A stretch of 64,000 nucleotides of DNA from Riptortus pedestris. Taxonomy: Eukaryota; Arthropoda; Insecta; Hemiptera; Alydidae. Location: the NCBI GenBank assembly GCA_019009955.1, contig CM032233.1, forward strand, positions 92,802,501-92,866,500, given 5' to 3'. Made by a program: the position numbers and the translations under genes. A model generated the notes under the pieces. The model made no database searches. It saw only the letters and a list, made by a program, of their open reading frames with translations, and was not told the DNA's origin. Positions 1 to 11,867 of the stretch are shown piece after piece; position 1 is the first letter of the stretch; each line of letters opens with the position of its first letter.

Positions 1-85
1 TCCCTTTTTTCTATTTTTTATTATGTGGATATTCTCTTTTATTTTTCGTTTAGTATTACTTATTACTTTATCAATTAATTTAACT
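1..85 (-). repeat. Unclassified dispersed repeat, runs off left edge
   Basis: The first ~85 bases are, on the minus strand, nearly the same as bases 7705-7786 on the plus strand; both share the core AATACTAAACGAAAAATAAA followed by an AGAGAATAT block and a run ending in TAGAAAAAA. The match stops near base 85 here and continues out of the window on the left. It carries no coding signal and I cannot assign it to a class. It may be one end of an element that lies mostly outside the window. Confidence 0.55.
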
Positions 86-828
86 CTTTCAAAACTGAAG
101 GTGTTTTTCATGGAGATAGAATGATTCGTCAAAGCGGTTTTATTGCTATATTTTCATTATTGTCTATACTTTTTACGTGTTGTTTTAACCTTTTAATCAG
201 CAGCTGCGAGAATTCACCAATATATAATATAATTCGAACTGATGCATTGATAATAAGTGATGAACGTGAGTGATGTGAGTAACACGGGCCTTTTCCAGCC
301 ACTCCCGAATTCTAGTAGTTGAACTTTCCATGCCACGTAAAATCATTCTTTATTATACGGGCTGGCAGGAGTTGTGTTTAGAGTCGACTGTAAGGCTCAG
401 TCGGCCAGAAGAGGGCGGAGCAACAGAATACTGAATAAATCACAGTAATTGGATTAAAGGATGGCTAAGGAGGTAGCTAACCTCTCAGCGGTTTATGAAG
501 ATATAAATTTGAAAATGGGTAAGAGTGTGGCTTGGGGTAGAGACAATGATTTAGAGGCCGATCTAATTCGGCGAAGCTAAAGCTTTCTCTCAACCCTTTA
601 ACACCCTCCCTTCCACGCCACTCTCCTCTTAAAATCCCTAGCTCACCTTAACATAATCAGTATAGCATAAAACCATCCCTTTCACTATCCCATTGGAATT
701 TCGACAAATCGTCTTTCCTGCAATAAAACGATAGCTCCACTTAATGACCCATTTCTCTTGATCATCCGGTCACAAAGATATTTAAACCTATTGCCCGTCA
801 ATAGCCTTTGAATGGACAACATAACATT
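86..828. other. Unclassified intergenic DNA
   Basis: No repeat family or open frame recognised. The stretch 270-470 is richer in GC than its surroundings and looks single-copy within the window. Confidence 0.4.
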
Positions 829-1275
<447 letters not shown>

Positions 1276-2524
1276 CCCCACGTAAACTTCTATCGAAATT
1301 TCCTGAAACTAACTAGCCTAATACCATAGGTATTTTTTTCGCGAGAGAATTATAGGACTCTTCGTTTATAATGGAAGGAGAATACAAAATACATGAACAA
1401 ATGTAAAGTTTATATATTATTTTATTGGTTAATTTATAACAAATTTATTATTATTTTTTTTATGTTAACAAACAAAATATGATTATTTTCACTGTCAAAT
1501 CAGTTAATTAAATAGGACCAAATTATTACTACAACGTTATAATTAAAGTAACTAAAATAAAATTAGGTAACAAATATATATCTTAGGAAGAAAGGCTATA
1601 TAAAATGTGAGATAATTACATTTTTGTGTCATATTAACACGAGGCAAACCTTATCTATGTTTGTGACTAAATTTATTCCTTTTTTTTCTGAATAACCGAA
1701 CGCGCGTATATTTTTAAGATTTGTGTAGCAATCGTAACAAATAATATTTGTAAAAATATATTCTGTACTTAGTTTGCAGTAATTTACTCTTCATCAAATC
1801 ATAGATTGTATACGAAAAATAAATTTGAAAAACCAACTAGCATCCATATAATTGAAAAGTAGGTTACTTGTTTTGTTTTTTTTGTACGAAGTAAAGGAAG
1901 TATTGTAATAGCAAGAAAACAGATTGGATAGAATTATCAGAAAAGACTAGTTTTGACGTGACGTATTGCTGAAGAACGACTAGCCTTAGTATGCTGATAA
2001 ATTTCTATAATTCCATTATTAAATGCCGGACTAATACTTATTACAATTGACTGAATGCTAAGTTTAAATGTAAGACTCATGCTTTTATTAATCAGGCTCC
2101 GTACTAATTAGAAATTTTCGTTATTATAAGTTATACGAGGGCTGGCGTAAGGGATGTAAGAAAATGTTTTTCTCTGGTAGTGTTACTCAATAAGGATTTA
2201 TTAATGGATGGGATCAAGGTTTGTATTAAAGAAAATGTATAGGACGGGCTAAAGCCGTGCCGGCGGTCTGAGGCTCATTTCAATGGAGGCCAGGATTAAC
2301 CCCACACAAATAACGCTCTGTACGAGATTAATAAATCGAAATACACTAGAGTCTCCTTAATCCAAGGTTTCATAATCCAAGTCTCCAATAATCCCACTAT
2401 ATCTCCAATATTCATTCGCACACTGCCTCCCAGCAGGGGGATGAATAATCAGCCACCCCCTCCCCTAAATTATAAAATCCATTATATTCCTTAAATCGAT
2501 ATTTTTATTTAACATTTTGGTGTT
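1276..2524. other. Unclassified AT-rich DNA
   Basis: No coding signal and no family recognised. A small GC-rich patch lies at 2240-2310. The rest is AT-rich and looks single-copy within the window. Confidence 0.4.
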
Positions 2525-2579
2525 TAGCAGGGGTTTCTCAAAGGATATCAGCTATTGACGTGATTGTTTCGTGACGCGA

Positions 2580-2646
<67 letters not shown>
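2525..2646 (-). mobile_element. H1 3'-end scrap with (TA)n
   Basis: AAAGGATATCAGCTATTGA followed by CGTGACGCGATTT resembles a worn H1 hairpin end, joined directly to a 62-base (TA)n tract at 2584-2645. The CTCTAGCGGTC block expected on the far side of the tract is absent. Confidence 0.45.
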
Positions 2647-2650
<4 letters not shown>

Positions 2651-2779
2651 AAATAAAAATATAAAAATAAATGCAGCAGCACACAGCAATAATAGTTGCA
2701 TAATAACAATAACACAGAATCTATGGTACAACATAAGAATAAGTTTAAGTATTACAATTTATCATTTAAACAACGCACA

Positions 2780-3240
2780 ACACAACAATAATTAGTTGTA
2801 ATATAATAAAATAACAATAACATTGTAACTCTAATATAACATGAAAATAGCTTTAATAAACTACAACAATTGTGATAACATACAGCAATAACAAATGTAA
2901 CATAGTAGAATAGCAATAATTGTAACAAAACACAACAATAATTAGTTGTAGCATTATAAAATAACAATAACATTGTAACTTTAATATAACATGAAAATAG
3001 CTTTAATAAACTACAACAATTGTGATAACATACAGCAATAACAAATGTATCATAATAGAAGAGCAATAATTGCAACAACAAACAACAATAATTAGTTGTA
3101 GCATAATAATAAATTACACAACAATAACAATGTAACTTTAATATAACTTGAACATACCTTCAACATAATATAACAATAACTGTGATAACACATAGCAATA
3201 ACAAATGTAACATAGTGAAATATTAGTGAAATAGTGACAA
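2780..3240. repeat. 150-bp tandem repeat, about 3 units
   Basis: The string CAACAATAATTAGTTGTA recurs at 2783, 2933 and 3083, an exact 150-base spacing, and the sequence between is strongly alike (AACATGAAAATAGCTTTAATA, GATAACATACAGCAATAAC). The last unit is degenerate. It lies just upstream of the Penelope-like end at 3270-3520, and diverged AATAGTTGTAATATTATA-like sequence also precedes the related fragment at 16370, so the array is probably part of the same element. Confidence 0.8.
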
Positions 3241-3269
3241 TATTATACCAATTTTATTATTACATAATT

Positions 3270-3332
3270 ATCTTTAGTCTTGGTAAGTAGAATTAACACA
3301 AACACTATCTATTACACTCTAATAACAATGTG

Positions 3333-3389
<57 letters not shown>

Positions 3390-3520
3390 AGTACCTGTAC
3401 TTTTTAGATCTGAAGAAGAGAAAATAAATATTCTCGAAATATTGGAATGAACTAAGATTTTTTCACCAACACTGACCAAAACTCCAAAAAACAACAACAA
3501 CATATATACATACATATATA
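3270..3520 (+). mobile_element. Penelope-like terminal fragment P1 with ribozyme-like core
   Basis: It matches the fragment at 16370-16510: GTAGTACCTGT, then CTGAAGAAGAG, then a short loop, TTCTC and GAAATATTGG, then a CCAACACTGACCAAAACTCC-like tail. CTGANGA, a stem (GAGAA/TTCTC) and GAAA in that order are the conserved core of a hammerhead ribozyme, which is known from the terminal repeats of Penelope-like elements. A (TA)n tract (3335-3385) interrupts the upstream part and another (3501-3535) follows. No reverse transcriptase is present. Confidence 0.5.
3335..3385. repeat. (TA)n microsatellite
   Basis: About 50 bases of uninterrupted TA inside the Penelope-like fragment; the other copy at 16410 has only a few TA units at this place. 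Confidence 0.95.
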
Positions 3521-3577
3521 TATATATATATATATTTACACAGGGTGCCACAATTGAAATATCTTTTAACTGTTATG

Positions 3578-3626
3578 GATATCCTTTATTATTATATAAA
3601 TAATAATAATAATAATAAAGGATATC
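3578..3626. repeat. Hairpin with ATT/AAT arms
   Basis: GATATCCTTTATTATTAT is followed by a short loop and its inverse ATAATAATAAAGGATATC, so the segment can fold into a near-perfect stem. The arms contain ATT repeats, so it may have arisen by slippage within a pre-existing palindrome. Confidence 0.7.
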
Positions 3627-3639
3627 ACAAAACTGCAGG

Positions 3640-4739
3640 ATACCAAAGTAATAGTTCTTATCAAGACCTGCCAAAGTGTGTAATTTATTTATTCCAAAAA
3701 AAAATAGTTTTAAGTATCACAAAGCGGTCTGAAATCGGAGTTACCACTGTACCCCACATTTTTAAAAACAACTAAAAAAAAATAGAGAAACGCGTGAATG
3801 TTTGTTTCGTTGAGTATTTGGCAATAAAATGGTGGCCAATGCTGTTCCTATTTTCAATGTCACAACTATAGATTAGAAGTCTACCAATCTCAAACGTAAC
3901 TTTTTTTGTTTTTGAGTAAATGTAGTTTTATCCGCAACTGCAGATAAAAATATTTTACTTACCTAGCGATCAAAGCATTTTCTGCATTAGGTCAAGAATT
4001 TTTAATCGAATCTGTTGGAAAATGCTACAATTACTGAATAATAAAAAAAGTCATGTTCGAGGGCGGTAGACGTCAATTCTTCACTTGTGTCATTGAAAAT
4101 AAGAGCGACTTTGGTCTCCACTTTATCACTAAATACTAAGTGAAACAAAAATACGCGCGTTTCTTTATTTTTCTAGGAGTTTTCAAAAATTTATTATTTA
4201 CTTTTGGGATACAGAAGTAACGCCGACTAAAGAGTGCGCGGCTAAAGAGTTGAAACTAAACTCTTTGAGATTAATAAATGTCGCGATTGAAAGGTCTTGG
4301 TGGGAGCTATGACTTTGGTGCTCTTCAACGTTGCGAAATCTCTATTGGTTTAAAAAATATTTCCATTGTCGCTCGCATATCCGGGTCGCCCTGTATTTAT
4401 ATAATTTCCTATTTCTTTTGGTCGACAAAGTAGAGTTTTAGTCGACCCCGCTTATGACTCGAGGGATTCAGAGTTTTACATAATGAGTGATCAACTCGAC
4501 GCAAAAGCGCCGTTAACCTAGGAGGGCCTGGGTATTGTGAGTTGTCTCCAGAAGACTGACAGGCCCCATTATTAAATCATATCACCAGAGGCCAGTTTGC
4601 TTGTCCATGGGGACAAACTGACGTTGTGTCAAGGTGATTTACTCACTAGACTCACGCCGTGACAACAACGCGCTTGTGGTAGCGGGCCGGTATACTACCT
4701 CAGTGGTCATCATTGATTTATGGAAATGATATACATACA

Positions 4740-4740
<1 letters not shown>
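3640..4740. other. Unclassified DNA with GC-richer right half
   Basis: No gene recognised. At 4570-4630 a CAGTTTG / CAAACTG pair brackets TTGTCC/GGAC and could form a short stem. The sequence between 4390 and 4700 is GC-richer than its surroundings and seems single-copy here. Confidence 0.35.
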
Positions 4741-4781
<41 letters not shown>

Positions 4782-4784
<3 letters not shown>

Positions 4785-5276
4785 GGTGGAGCAAAGGAAA
4801 CGAATGTTGAATGAATGTTGGCAGGTTGCACATACAATGCAGTTTCAGTCGCTATGGAGGGTAGACCATCGTGTGTTCGTTGTCGGACATGTGATATCGA
4901 GATATGGTAATGTTTACTGGCCCCCTCGCTCACCCGATTAGTCGATGTGCGACTTATTTTTGTGGATGAAATCAAAAGTATACATGAACGAGCCTCGCAC
5001 AAACGATGACCGGCAGAATTCCATGCCTCAGGAAATTAGAGCCTTTCCGAATGAAATGTTGGAGAGAGCCATGCGTTACTTTCGGGAGAGGATCCAAATT
5101 TGTATCCAGCATGAAGAACGTCATCTTCATGTCACTATTTTTCGAGCCTAATTAAAGTAAGTATATTTAAAAACTGCATTAAAAAATCTATCACTGAATG
5201 CTTGTTTTCGTTACTTTTATCAAACCGTGTCCCAGTCATTCATAAGTGAAAAGCGTGCGTTTCTTCTCCTCCACCC

Positions 5277-5278
<2 letters not shown>
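4782..5278 (+). mobile_element. Deleted mariner-type transposon, 497 bp
   Basis: The ends are inverted copies of CAGGGTGGAG followed by an AAG-AAACG motif, and the element is flanked on both sides by TA, the target of Tc1/mariner elements. It landed at the edge of a (TA)n tract (4743-4781). Inside is a transposase C-terminal third. The length is far below a full mariner-type element (about 1.3 kb), so it is an internal deletion product that cannot move itself. Confidence 0.85.
4840..5151 (+). pseudogene. Mariner-type DDE transposase, C-terminal fragment
   Basis: The frame reads through HVISRYGNVYWPPRSPD, hits one in-frame stop (TAG at 4939-4941), then continues in the same frame with CDLFLW and EMLERAMRYFRERIQICI. 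The WPPRSPD..CDFFLW block is a hallmark of this arthropod mariner-related family; the D of CDLFLW is the expected third catalytic residue. The first two catalytic aspartates and the DNA-binding domain are missing. The natural C-terminus (HLHVTIFRA, stop) is preserved. It is a dead fragment. Confidence 0.85.
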
Positions 5279-5280
<2 letters not shown>

Positions 5281-5319
<39 letters not shown>

Positions 5320-5320
5320 A
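5281..5320. repeat. (TG)n microsatellite
   Basis: About 36 bases of TG, starting immediately after the mariner derivative's right-hand TA. Confidence 0.95.
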
Positions 5321-5329
5321 TATAGATAG

Positions 5330-6127
5330 ATAGACTTTGCCATTTTGTGGCGCAGTATAAGATTTTATATAGTAATTAGTTTTGTTGTTTTTTTTAATTT
5401 AGATAGTTTAATAGTGTTTTCTCTTGACAAACGCTAATATTTTTTTGGATGGCTATTAACTTAATTTTTTGGCGGACAAAGCTTTTTATTGATCCTGACA
5501 AATCAAGAAATGTTGTATATTAAAACATTCTTAGAGTTGTTCAATGATGGAGTTACACTATTGAAAAACCTGTAATGGCCCTCCTCGCTCATTAGAAAAA
5601 ACGAAAAGAAGACAATGGAAAATAATAACAAAAACATAAGATGGATATAGTATTTCCTTGATGTTTCCTGGGAGCGTGATGAGTGTCTACCGAGTACGCT
5701 ATCACGATAAAATGTCACTATCACGCAACCCTTAATTTATTTCCAGTGAGGCCCTCCTTAAGTGACTTCCAGCATAACAAATGGACGGACAAGTTAAATC
5801 CCAAATTAGGGGAAAAGAAATATACAATTACGTACTAAATTATAGTTGGGAAAATATCGTAAAAAAAAAGTATTTCTGAAAGAAATGTTCTTGTGAATTC
5901 TACAATTGTCTTAAAGCCAAAATAACATGCATGGCATGTTGTACAGTCAAGGTCTATTCTAGAGTATTAGCAGATTTGTGAAAAAAACAGATTTCCCACA
6001 CTCATGACCTCATCGTAGTGAAAAAAAACTGAAAATAGAAATAGAAATTTACGATTGACATGGGATATTTAGAGTCTAGAATGATTTAGGAATACATTAT
6101 GAATAACATGGTTAGTATTTGAGTGGG

Positions 6128-6185
<58 letters not shown>

Positions 6186-6430
6186 GAAATATTTTAATAT
6201 AACTAATTTATGACAATATTCTTTATATAGAATTTTCAATCCGACTCATAATATAGATCTTCCAATCTTTTATTTGACCTCCATCTAAACACCCACTCCT
6301 CCTGAATATTTTATATTTTAAGTTGCTTCACATTACGATTTGAAGTTATCGCCGTTGAGTTTTCTGGGCCTTAACAAGCAAAATTATTCATTACCCAGAA
6401 GGTAAATAAATGCTTTGTGTTTGTGTGGGC
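5330..6430. other. Unclassified AT-rich DNA with (TA)n
   Basis: No gene or family recognised. A 52-base (TA)n tract lies at 6129-6181; no H1 sequence flanks it. Confidence 0.4.
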
Positions 6431-6433
6431 TAG

Positions 6434-6740
6434 TGAGAGAGAGAGGGTAGCACTTATTTCATCTATATTGTGCAACCATTGTGTTCTATCGGAAGCTGCT
6501 CTTTTCGTATTGCAATACTCACTGAAATCCATAAGATGCTTGATGTCTTCAAAATAGAATTTTCTGGCCCTTCCTCTTCCCCTTTGCCCTAGGGCCTTAC
6601 CTTCAAATATATTAGTAATGAAGTCGTTGTGCCTTATGACATGCCCAAGAAGTTTCACTCTCCTTTTTTCCATGGCCTTGATAAGACTTCTGCTCAAGGT
6701 CATGCGTATATATTGTGTAGAGCGCCAAAAAGAATGATTT
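6434..6740 (-). pseudogene. Non-LTR retrotransposon ORF, C-terminal fragment
   Basis: The minus strand encodes an uninterrupted stretch with KRRVKLLGHVIRHNDFITNI, FEGKALGQRGRGRARK, YFEDIKHLM and AASDRTQWL. The GHVIRHN...EGK...GRGR..R.Y.E.....DR..W pattern is the characteristic region after the reverse transcriptase domain in many arthropod non-LTR elements. The reverse transcriptase proper is absent, so this is a fragment. The frame stays open into flanking sequence on both sides, which has no similarity. I cannot place it to clade with confidence (RTE/Jockey-like are candidates). Confidence 0.75.
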
Positions 6741-6789
6741 TCTTGTGTGAGCCCCCCCCCCCATAATAAGGAACCCGTAAGCACGGCCA

Positions 6790-7704
6790 ATATTTAAACA
6801 AATTTAAATGATTAGGGCTTTGACTAGTAAATTCCCTTTGCCATGGATTTTTTTTTCTACTTCGACTATTAGCTAATAGTAAAGGTTAATTGGCAGCTGG
6901 AACAATTAGTATTTGACTCATACAGAATTCTCTACGAAGCGCTAGTTCACAGGCAAATCAATCTTCTCGGTTCTAGCTCTGTTCTTTAATCATTCAAAAG
7001 CAATTACACTTTGAAGGGGAATTTATCACAAGTATAACAGGTATCTGAGGAAATATTAACTGTAATTTATCGAGGAGAAAGTATATTATACATCCCCATT
7101 GCGGACCCGTACGGTTAATTAAATTCTAAGCGTACGGGGAAAATGTTTGTTTACGCATATTCCAGGCTGTTTAGATTTCATCTTTCAGTTTGTTTCTTTT
7201 CAACATTACATTACGGGCAATGTTTATGGCAATTTCGTAGTTTGAAGATTTAATATGAGAAAGGTATGGAGAAAATGTTAGTCCAGGTCAAACAACATAT
7301 GTAATTCAAAACTTTGGGAATATTTCATATGAACCCTGTACAAAACGTACAGTTGTTATAATGGACTTTAAAAATTAACTATTAAATTAACTTTTTATGA
7401 AAGGAAAAGGAATTTTATTGAAATAGTTAACTAAACATCATAGGATACGTCAAATACTTATGCGTGCTATAAAAAAGGAACTAGTATCATGCAATTAGTT
7501 TATCTACATATTTTTAAATAGCATTGTATACCTATGCAATACAATACATTCCTTATAAAATTAGCATAAATTCTATTAATACATTTTATAAAAGCTAACA
7601 ATTTAATAATTATATATAATAATTAAATATTGTTCACAATATTAATAGTAGTCTTAATAACTTATGATATGCATTTTTAATTATAATAAATATTAAAAGT
7701 AAAA
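6790..7704. other. Unclassified AT-rich DNA
   Basis: No coding signal or repeat family recognised. Confidence 0.4.
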
Positions 7705-7786
7705 ATAATTGATAAATAAATAAATAATACTAAACGAAAAATAAAAGAGAATATTTACATAATAAAAAATAGAAAAAAATCATTTA
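7705..7786 (+). repeat. Second copy of the repeat at the left edge
   Basis: Near-identical, in opposite orientation, to bases 1-85. It is embedded in very AT-rich DNA. The sequence to its right (7787 on) would correspond to DNA left of the window. Confidence 0.55.
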
Positions 7787-8110
7787 ACAAAAACTAAAAT
7801 ACTTCAATCATATATTCTATAACATTTTATCTTAAAATAATCCATTTTAAATAATGACAATAAGTAATTGAGATTATCTTTGACGTGTAAATAATCGATC
7901 TGTAGTCAGCTTCAATCGATCTGTAGACCTCCCGAGTGAGGAAGGGACTGTCGCAACGAAGGGAAGAGGCAACGAACACTTCAGAAAAGTAATTAGCAAT
8001 CTACAATTAAACTTAATAAATATATCATGTAATTAGGCATTTATTATTACAGTATCTTGCGAAAAATTATCATTGGGTTTTGTTAAATTAATGTTATTAT
8101 TATTTGTGAG
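7787..8110. other. Unclassified AT-rich DNA
   Basis: Nothing recognised. A short GC-richer patch with a duplicated ATCGATCTGTAG lies at 7890-7930. Confidence 0.35.
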
Positions 8111-8260
8111 AAGGGATGAGTCCTGAAGAGGTGGTATTTAAGCCAGGAAACATATAGGGCAGTATGAATAACGTTTGCTCTGAAAAAATGTTTTTTTTTT
8201 ATTCGTGACCCTTACCGTGAAACCATGAAGAACATATATTTTTTATGATTTAAATTATTA
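8111..8260 (+). mobile_element. Penelope-like terminal fragment P2 with hammerhead-like core
   Basis: CTGAAGA at 8123-8129 is followed by a GTGGT...GCCAG stem, then GAAACATATAGGGC, then CAGTATGAATA and a poly-T stretch. The same order occurs in the two arms of the foldback at 52825-53023. The core fits CUGANGA-stem II-GAAA. Here the stem I strand before CTGA has lost one C compared with the 52.9 kb copy, so it is probably inactive. Confidence 0.5.
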
Positions 8261-8700
8261 CTTTTTCTGTTTTTTTTTTTATTATTGCTTTGTTATTTGT
8301 CTCAGATTCATTAAATGGTGACGTGCTTTATAGAAGTGAAGGAACTTCTCTCCACCTTAGACAATGTGACTGGTCATAAATTATTTTTTGACCGATTTTT
8401 ATTGCAAATATTTTGTAAATTTATTTAATAATTGAAGATTTTTGATAGTATTTATCTCGTGTAAAGAAACGCCCATCAGACAACTGGAACAAAGAATGTT
8501 TTATATAATTAAGAAATATATTCGAGTTGTGCATCAAAAACTCCTGAAAACGAAACGCTTTTCTCGAACTATTTATTTATTTTTGGATCGGGGTTTGAAG
8601 CATTCAAAAATATTGTTTCCCTCATCAACTTGCTACAGAAGATGCACTGCCACGTTGTTGCCTGCTGTTACACAAGTTTGTAGGGATTGGCACTGTTGTT

Positions 8701-9328
8701 TTAGCAGATTTCTCTTAAAGGCTAAGCTATTGAGGTTGTACTCATGAGGCGATTTCCGAAAATTTTCTTCAAATGTCCATCCATCCTACCTAGTAGATGA
8801 AAAAAATGAGGTCCGTTCAAAATTTTATATATATATTTGTCTGTTAACGCTCTAGCGCTCTCAATTTTTCTCTTGTCGTTGCCAAACTCGATATATAAGC
8901 GTTTTATGTAAAAAAAAATTCAACAATTACTGAAATCCGACCAGTGGGAGGGGGGGGGGGGGGTTAGAGGGGAAAAATGTCGAAAATTATCTCCGTTATT
9001 ATATAATCATTATTATTCGTAAGATCGAGAAATTACATAGAACCAATCTTATTTCAAATGTAATGTTCTATAAATAAGTGCATTTTTTTTCACTATAATG
9101 ATTATTAACCAAGATACTTGCATTTTATAGTTTTGGGCCTTCAGTAACCCCCCCCCCCCCTCCTACTCATTTCATATTAACAATAAGATGTTCTATTATA
9201 AAGCACATTATTTGAAGCATAAATACCAAATATGGTTCTTATTGAACTTTTGAATTTTGAGATAAATACAAATTCGTGACAAACGTGGGAAATCTGCATA
9301 GTTTACGCAGCTCCTGCTTGACGAAATT
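8701..9328 (-). mobile_element. H1 copy, full length, short (TA)n
   Basis: All landmarks are present: hairpin end TTAGCAGATTTC at the left (hairpin worn), the ATTTTCTTCAAATGTCCATC block, a very short TA tract (8827-8837), CTCTAGCG, a 15-base G run, the ACCAATCTTAT and CCTACTCAT blocks, ACGTGGGAAATCTGC and the worn 5' end GCAGCTCCTGCTTGACGAA. About 630 bp. It lacks the extra module of the long form. Confidence 0.9.
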
Positions 9329-10182
9329 TTGTCTATATTAGAAATCTATAGCTCTAGTGAAAATGCCTCATTCAAAACAGAATAAGAGGGATGTTAATGA
9401 ACTGTTTTTAGTTTTATTTATTTTCATGATATAACCGCCCACTTACTAGCTAATAAGGAACGTGACAAGATATTATATTTTGTCTTCCATTGTGCTCATC
9501 GGACTGAGTCAACCAGGGATATCAATTACATTCATTGTTTCCCCGAAGTTTGTCATTCTATATTTTCCCGACTCCTTTGTTTCTTTTAAGGCCAGGTTGT
9601 ATTTTTCTTACCATATTATCAGTACATTGAATAAATGTTAATAAAATAATGTTAGGAAAAATACGCACATACATAATTTACTGAAAACTATGAGGTCAAT
9701 CCCCCACCCGGGTAAATATGACCTTTCACAATAGGGCGGATTATAACGAATATTGAAGCTTTGAATTCAAAAATAAAAAGTTATATGAAAGAAATTATTT
9801 TTAGTCGCGTTGCGATAAATTAATTATAGCGAGAATACTGCAGACAAAGCTGTAGCCTGACTCATTTTTTACATCACGAAATCAGGAATTTAATTTTCTA
9901 TGTTGCTTCGTAACCAACCATGCTCGAAAAGGACAACCATTGTTATTTCTTTTAACAAATCCTTAGTAGTATAACAATGTAACAATTGTTCTATTGCTAA
10001 GTAATAAAGTATCCTATTGGTTGTATTCTGTTCATTTGAAAATTATTAAAACAAATAATTATGCATAAGACTTATTCATATGCGATGAAACTGTGTTCCC
10101 ATGATCTATTTTTTAGTTTTATGTACAGCTCTCTCAGTTAATTATTGTATTATTGTGTGTGACTTTGTACCCACCCATACAT
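9329..10182. other. Unclassified AT-rich DNA
   Basis: No family or gene recognised. Confidence 0.4.

Positions 10183-10262
<80 letters not shown>
10183..10262. repeat. Compound microsatellite (TC)n(TA)n
   Basis: About 36 bases of TC run directly into about 44 bases of TA. Confidence 0.95.
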
Positions 10263-10265
<3 letters not shown>

Positions 10266-10332
10266 GCAATGACAACTTGAACGGTCATTCATTTATACTG
10301 AATGACTAATGATATTTTACGATTTGCAATTT

Positions 10333-10548
10333 TTTTTTTATTTTACGTCCAATTTATGCTACTAGGCTAATCTGGACGGGTTATCTACAGGTTACCATCC
10401 TTTTCTAGCCAACGAGGAGTTTATTCAATGAGTCCGTCAATAAATAAAGTTCTACTGCCCAGGGCGGGATTCGAACCCACCACTCTAGGTATGCGCCATG
10501 CGAGATTAGGACCAACGCCCTAACTCGCACGGCCAACCCGAGCCCCGT
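10333..10548 (-). mobile_element. tRNA-derived SINE (S1), copy with target duplication
   Basis: On the minus strand the head GGGGCTCGGGTTGGCCGTGC, with an A-box-like TGGCCGTGCGAGTTAGG, is followed ~45 bases later by a B box GGTTCGAATCC (10467-10477), then an unrelated body and an A-rich tail. TTTGCAATTT repeats at 10323-10332 and 10549-10558 as a 10-bp target-site duplication. The tRNA part is most like a leucine tRNA (GGCCG..CGAGTTAGGGCGTTGG). Related copies lie at 16829, 45205 and 60196. Confidence 0.88.
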
Positions 10549-10747
10549 TTTGCAATTTATTACACTTTATAATGTGTTACATACATTTATTTTTGTATTC
10601 TTATTTTGATATTTGAAGTAATTTTGAAAGTAGGCGGTCTTTTTTTTATATTAATTATTTGCATACAATGAGTAATATATAATATACTATATTTTCATTA
10701 ACTTGATTTGTATTTTCATTTATCAATATTTATGTAGGAACCGTATT

Positions 10748-10753
<6 letters not shown>

Positions 10754-10785
<32 letters not shown>
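10754..10785. repeat. (TG)n microsatellite
   Basis: About 32 bases of TG. A second mixed CA/CG tract lies at 10882-10912. Confidence 0.9.
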
Positions 10786-10789
<4 letters not shown>

Positions 10790-10912
10790 CAATATTTTTT
10801 AATTGAAATAAAACTAATATATTATATACTTTTTTAAGGTAAATTCAATAAAAAAAAATAAAATAACTACCAATTTATACAGCCACACACACGCGCGCGC
10901 GCACACACACAC

Positions 10913-11704
10913 AACATATACTGTTTTCATACACTCATGAAGGATATGTTAATATTGATCAATACTTGAAATTTAAATATGTTTCGTTCCCATATGTATA
11001 TTTCGATTAGGCAACTATGCTGGCATTTTAGTTGTCACTAAATAATCAACAAGCGTAAGAAAAAAGTCTCGTTTCATGATAATCATCTAAACAAACTACA
11101 TGAAGAACTCTCGAAAATTAGCTTTCCAGTCACTAGAGCCAATTTATCGACTTCACAGCTAAGCGACTTAGGAAGGTAAGTGGAACAATTTAATTGAAAA
11201 TAGTATATGGGGAGAGCTGGGCCGGGTATAGGCTCACTCCTAATGGTGATAATTCTGTTTGCAAGTCGGGCTGGTCCCTATCTTGACCGAAGCACAAACA
11301 AACTGCTGCCTGGCCCTTATCTGGCTCGGCCGAAACAAGAAAGCCGCTCCCCATTCTTTCACGTCCACCCCACCTACGGCTGAAAACAGTTTGCTCCTCG
11401 TCTCTTTTACAAATGAACGGAATCAACCCCTTTTCAGCTCGTTTCTCTTTTTCTCAGGGCGCCCCAAAACAAAACGGTAGCCCAGTATCTCCAAACTCAT
11501 ATTTCCCCTTCAAGTAATGTGTTTCGTTTAAGGTTGTGCTAATGCATTATATTACCCATTGGGAATTGCACAGGAGAACGAAATATAAACCTTGGACTGC
11601 ATTTTAATCTCTGCGATAAGTAAGACCAATAAACCTCTTCTTATTCTCTTCATCTCTTCCATTCTTTCTATTCTTCTACCCAATATTCAAATATACTTCA
11701 CATT
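10913..11704. other. Unclassified DNA with a GC-richer island
   Basis: Bases 11205-11480 are clearly GC-richer than the surroundings and single-copy in the window. Short open frames exist on both strands but overlap each other, show no domain and no splice context I can defend. Could be an exon-free conserved patch or a very old insertion. Confidence 0.35.
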
Positions 11705-11822
11705 TTAGCAGAGTTTTCCCCTAGGGAAATCAGCTATTGAGGTCTTACTCATGACGCGATTTTCGAAAAATTTCCTCAGATGTACATCGTCAAAGGAGAT
11801 GAATATAAGGTATATTCAAAAT

Positions 11823-11867
<45 letters not shown>

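Noticed and set aside
2780..3240. CRISPR array
   Set aside because: The 150-base units are similar over their whole length, with no short repeat and unique spacer pattern; the context is eukaryotic.
3538..4396. Cut-and-paste element with CAGGGTGCCAC... / ...GGGTCGCCCTGTA ends
   Set aside because: Only about 8 of the first 12 bases match between the ends, no transposase is inside and the target duplication is unclear.
10460..10548. A functional tRNA gene on the minus strand
   Set aside because: A- and B-box words exist but the tRNA part is followed by a SINE body and A-rich tail, is bounded by a target duplication and recurs in related copies elsewhere.
11190..11480. Overlapping plus and minus frames in a GC-richer island as an exon
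   Set aside because: Both strands are open by composition; no conserved motif and no convincing splice sites.
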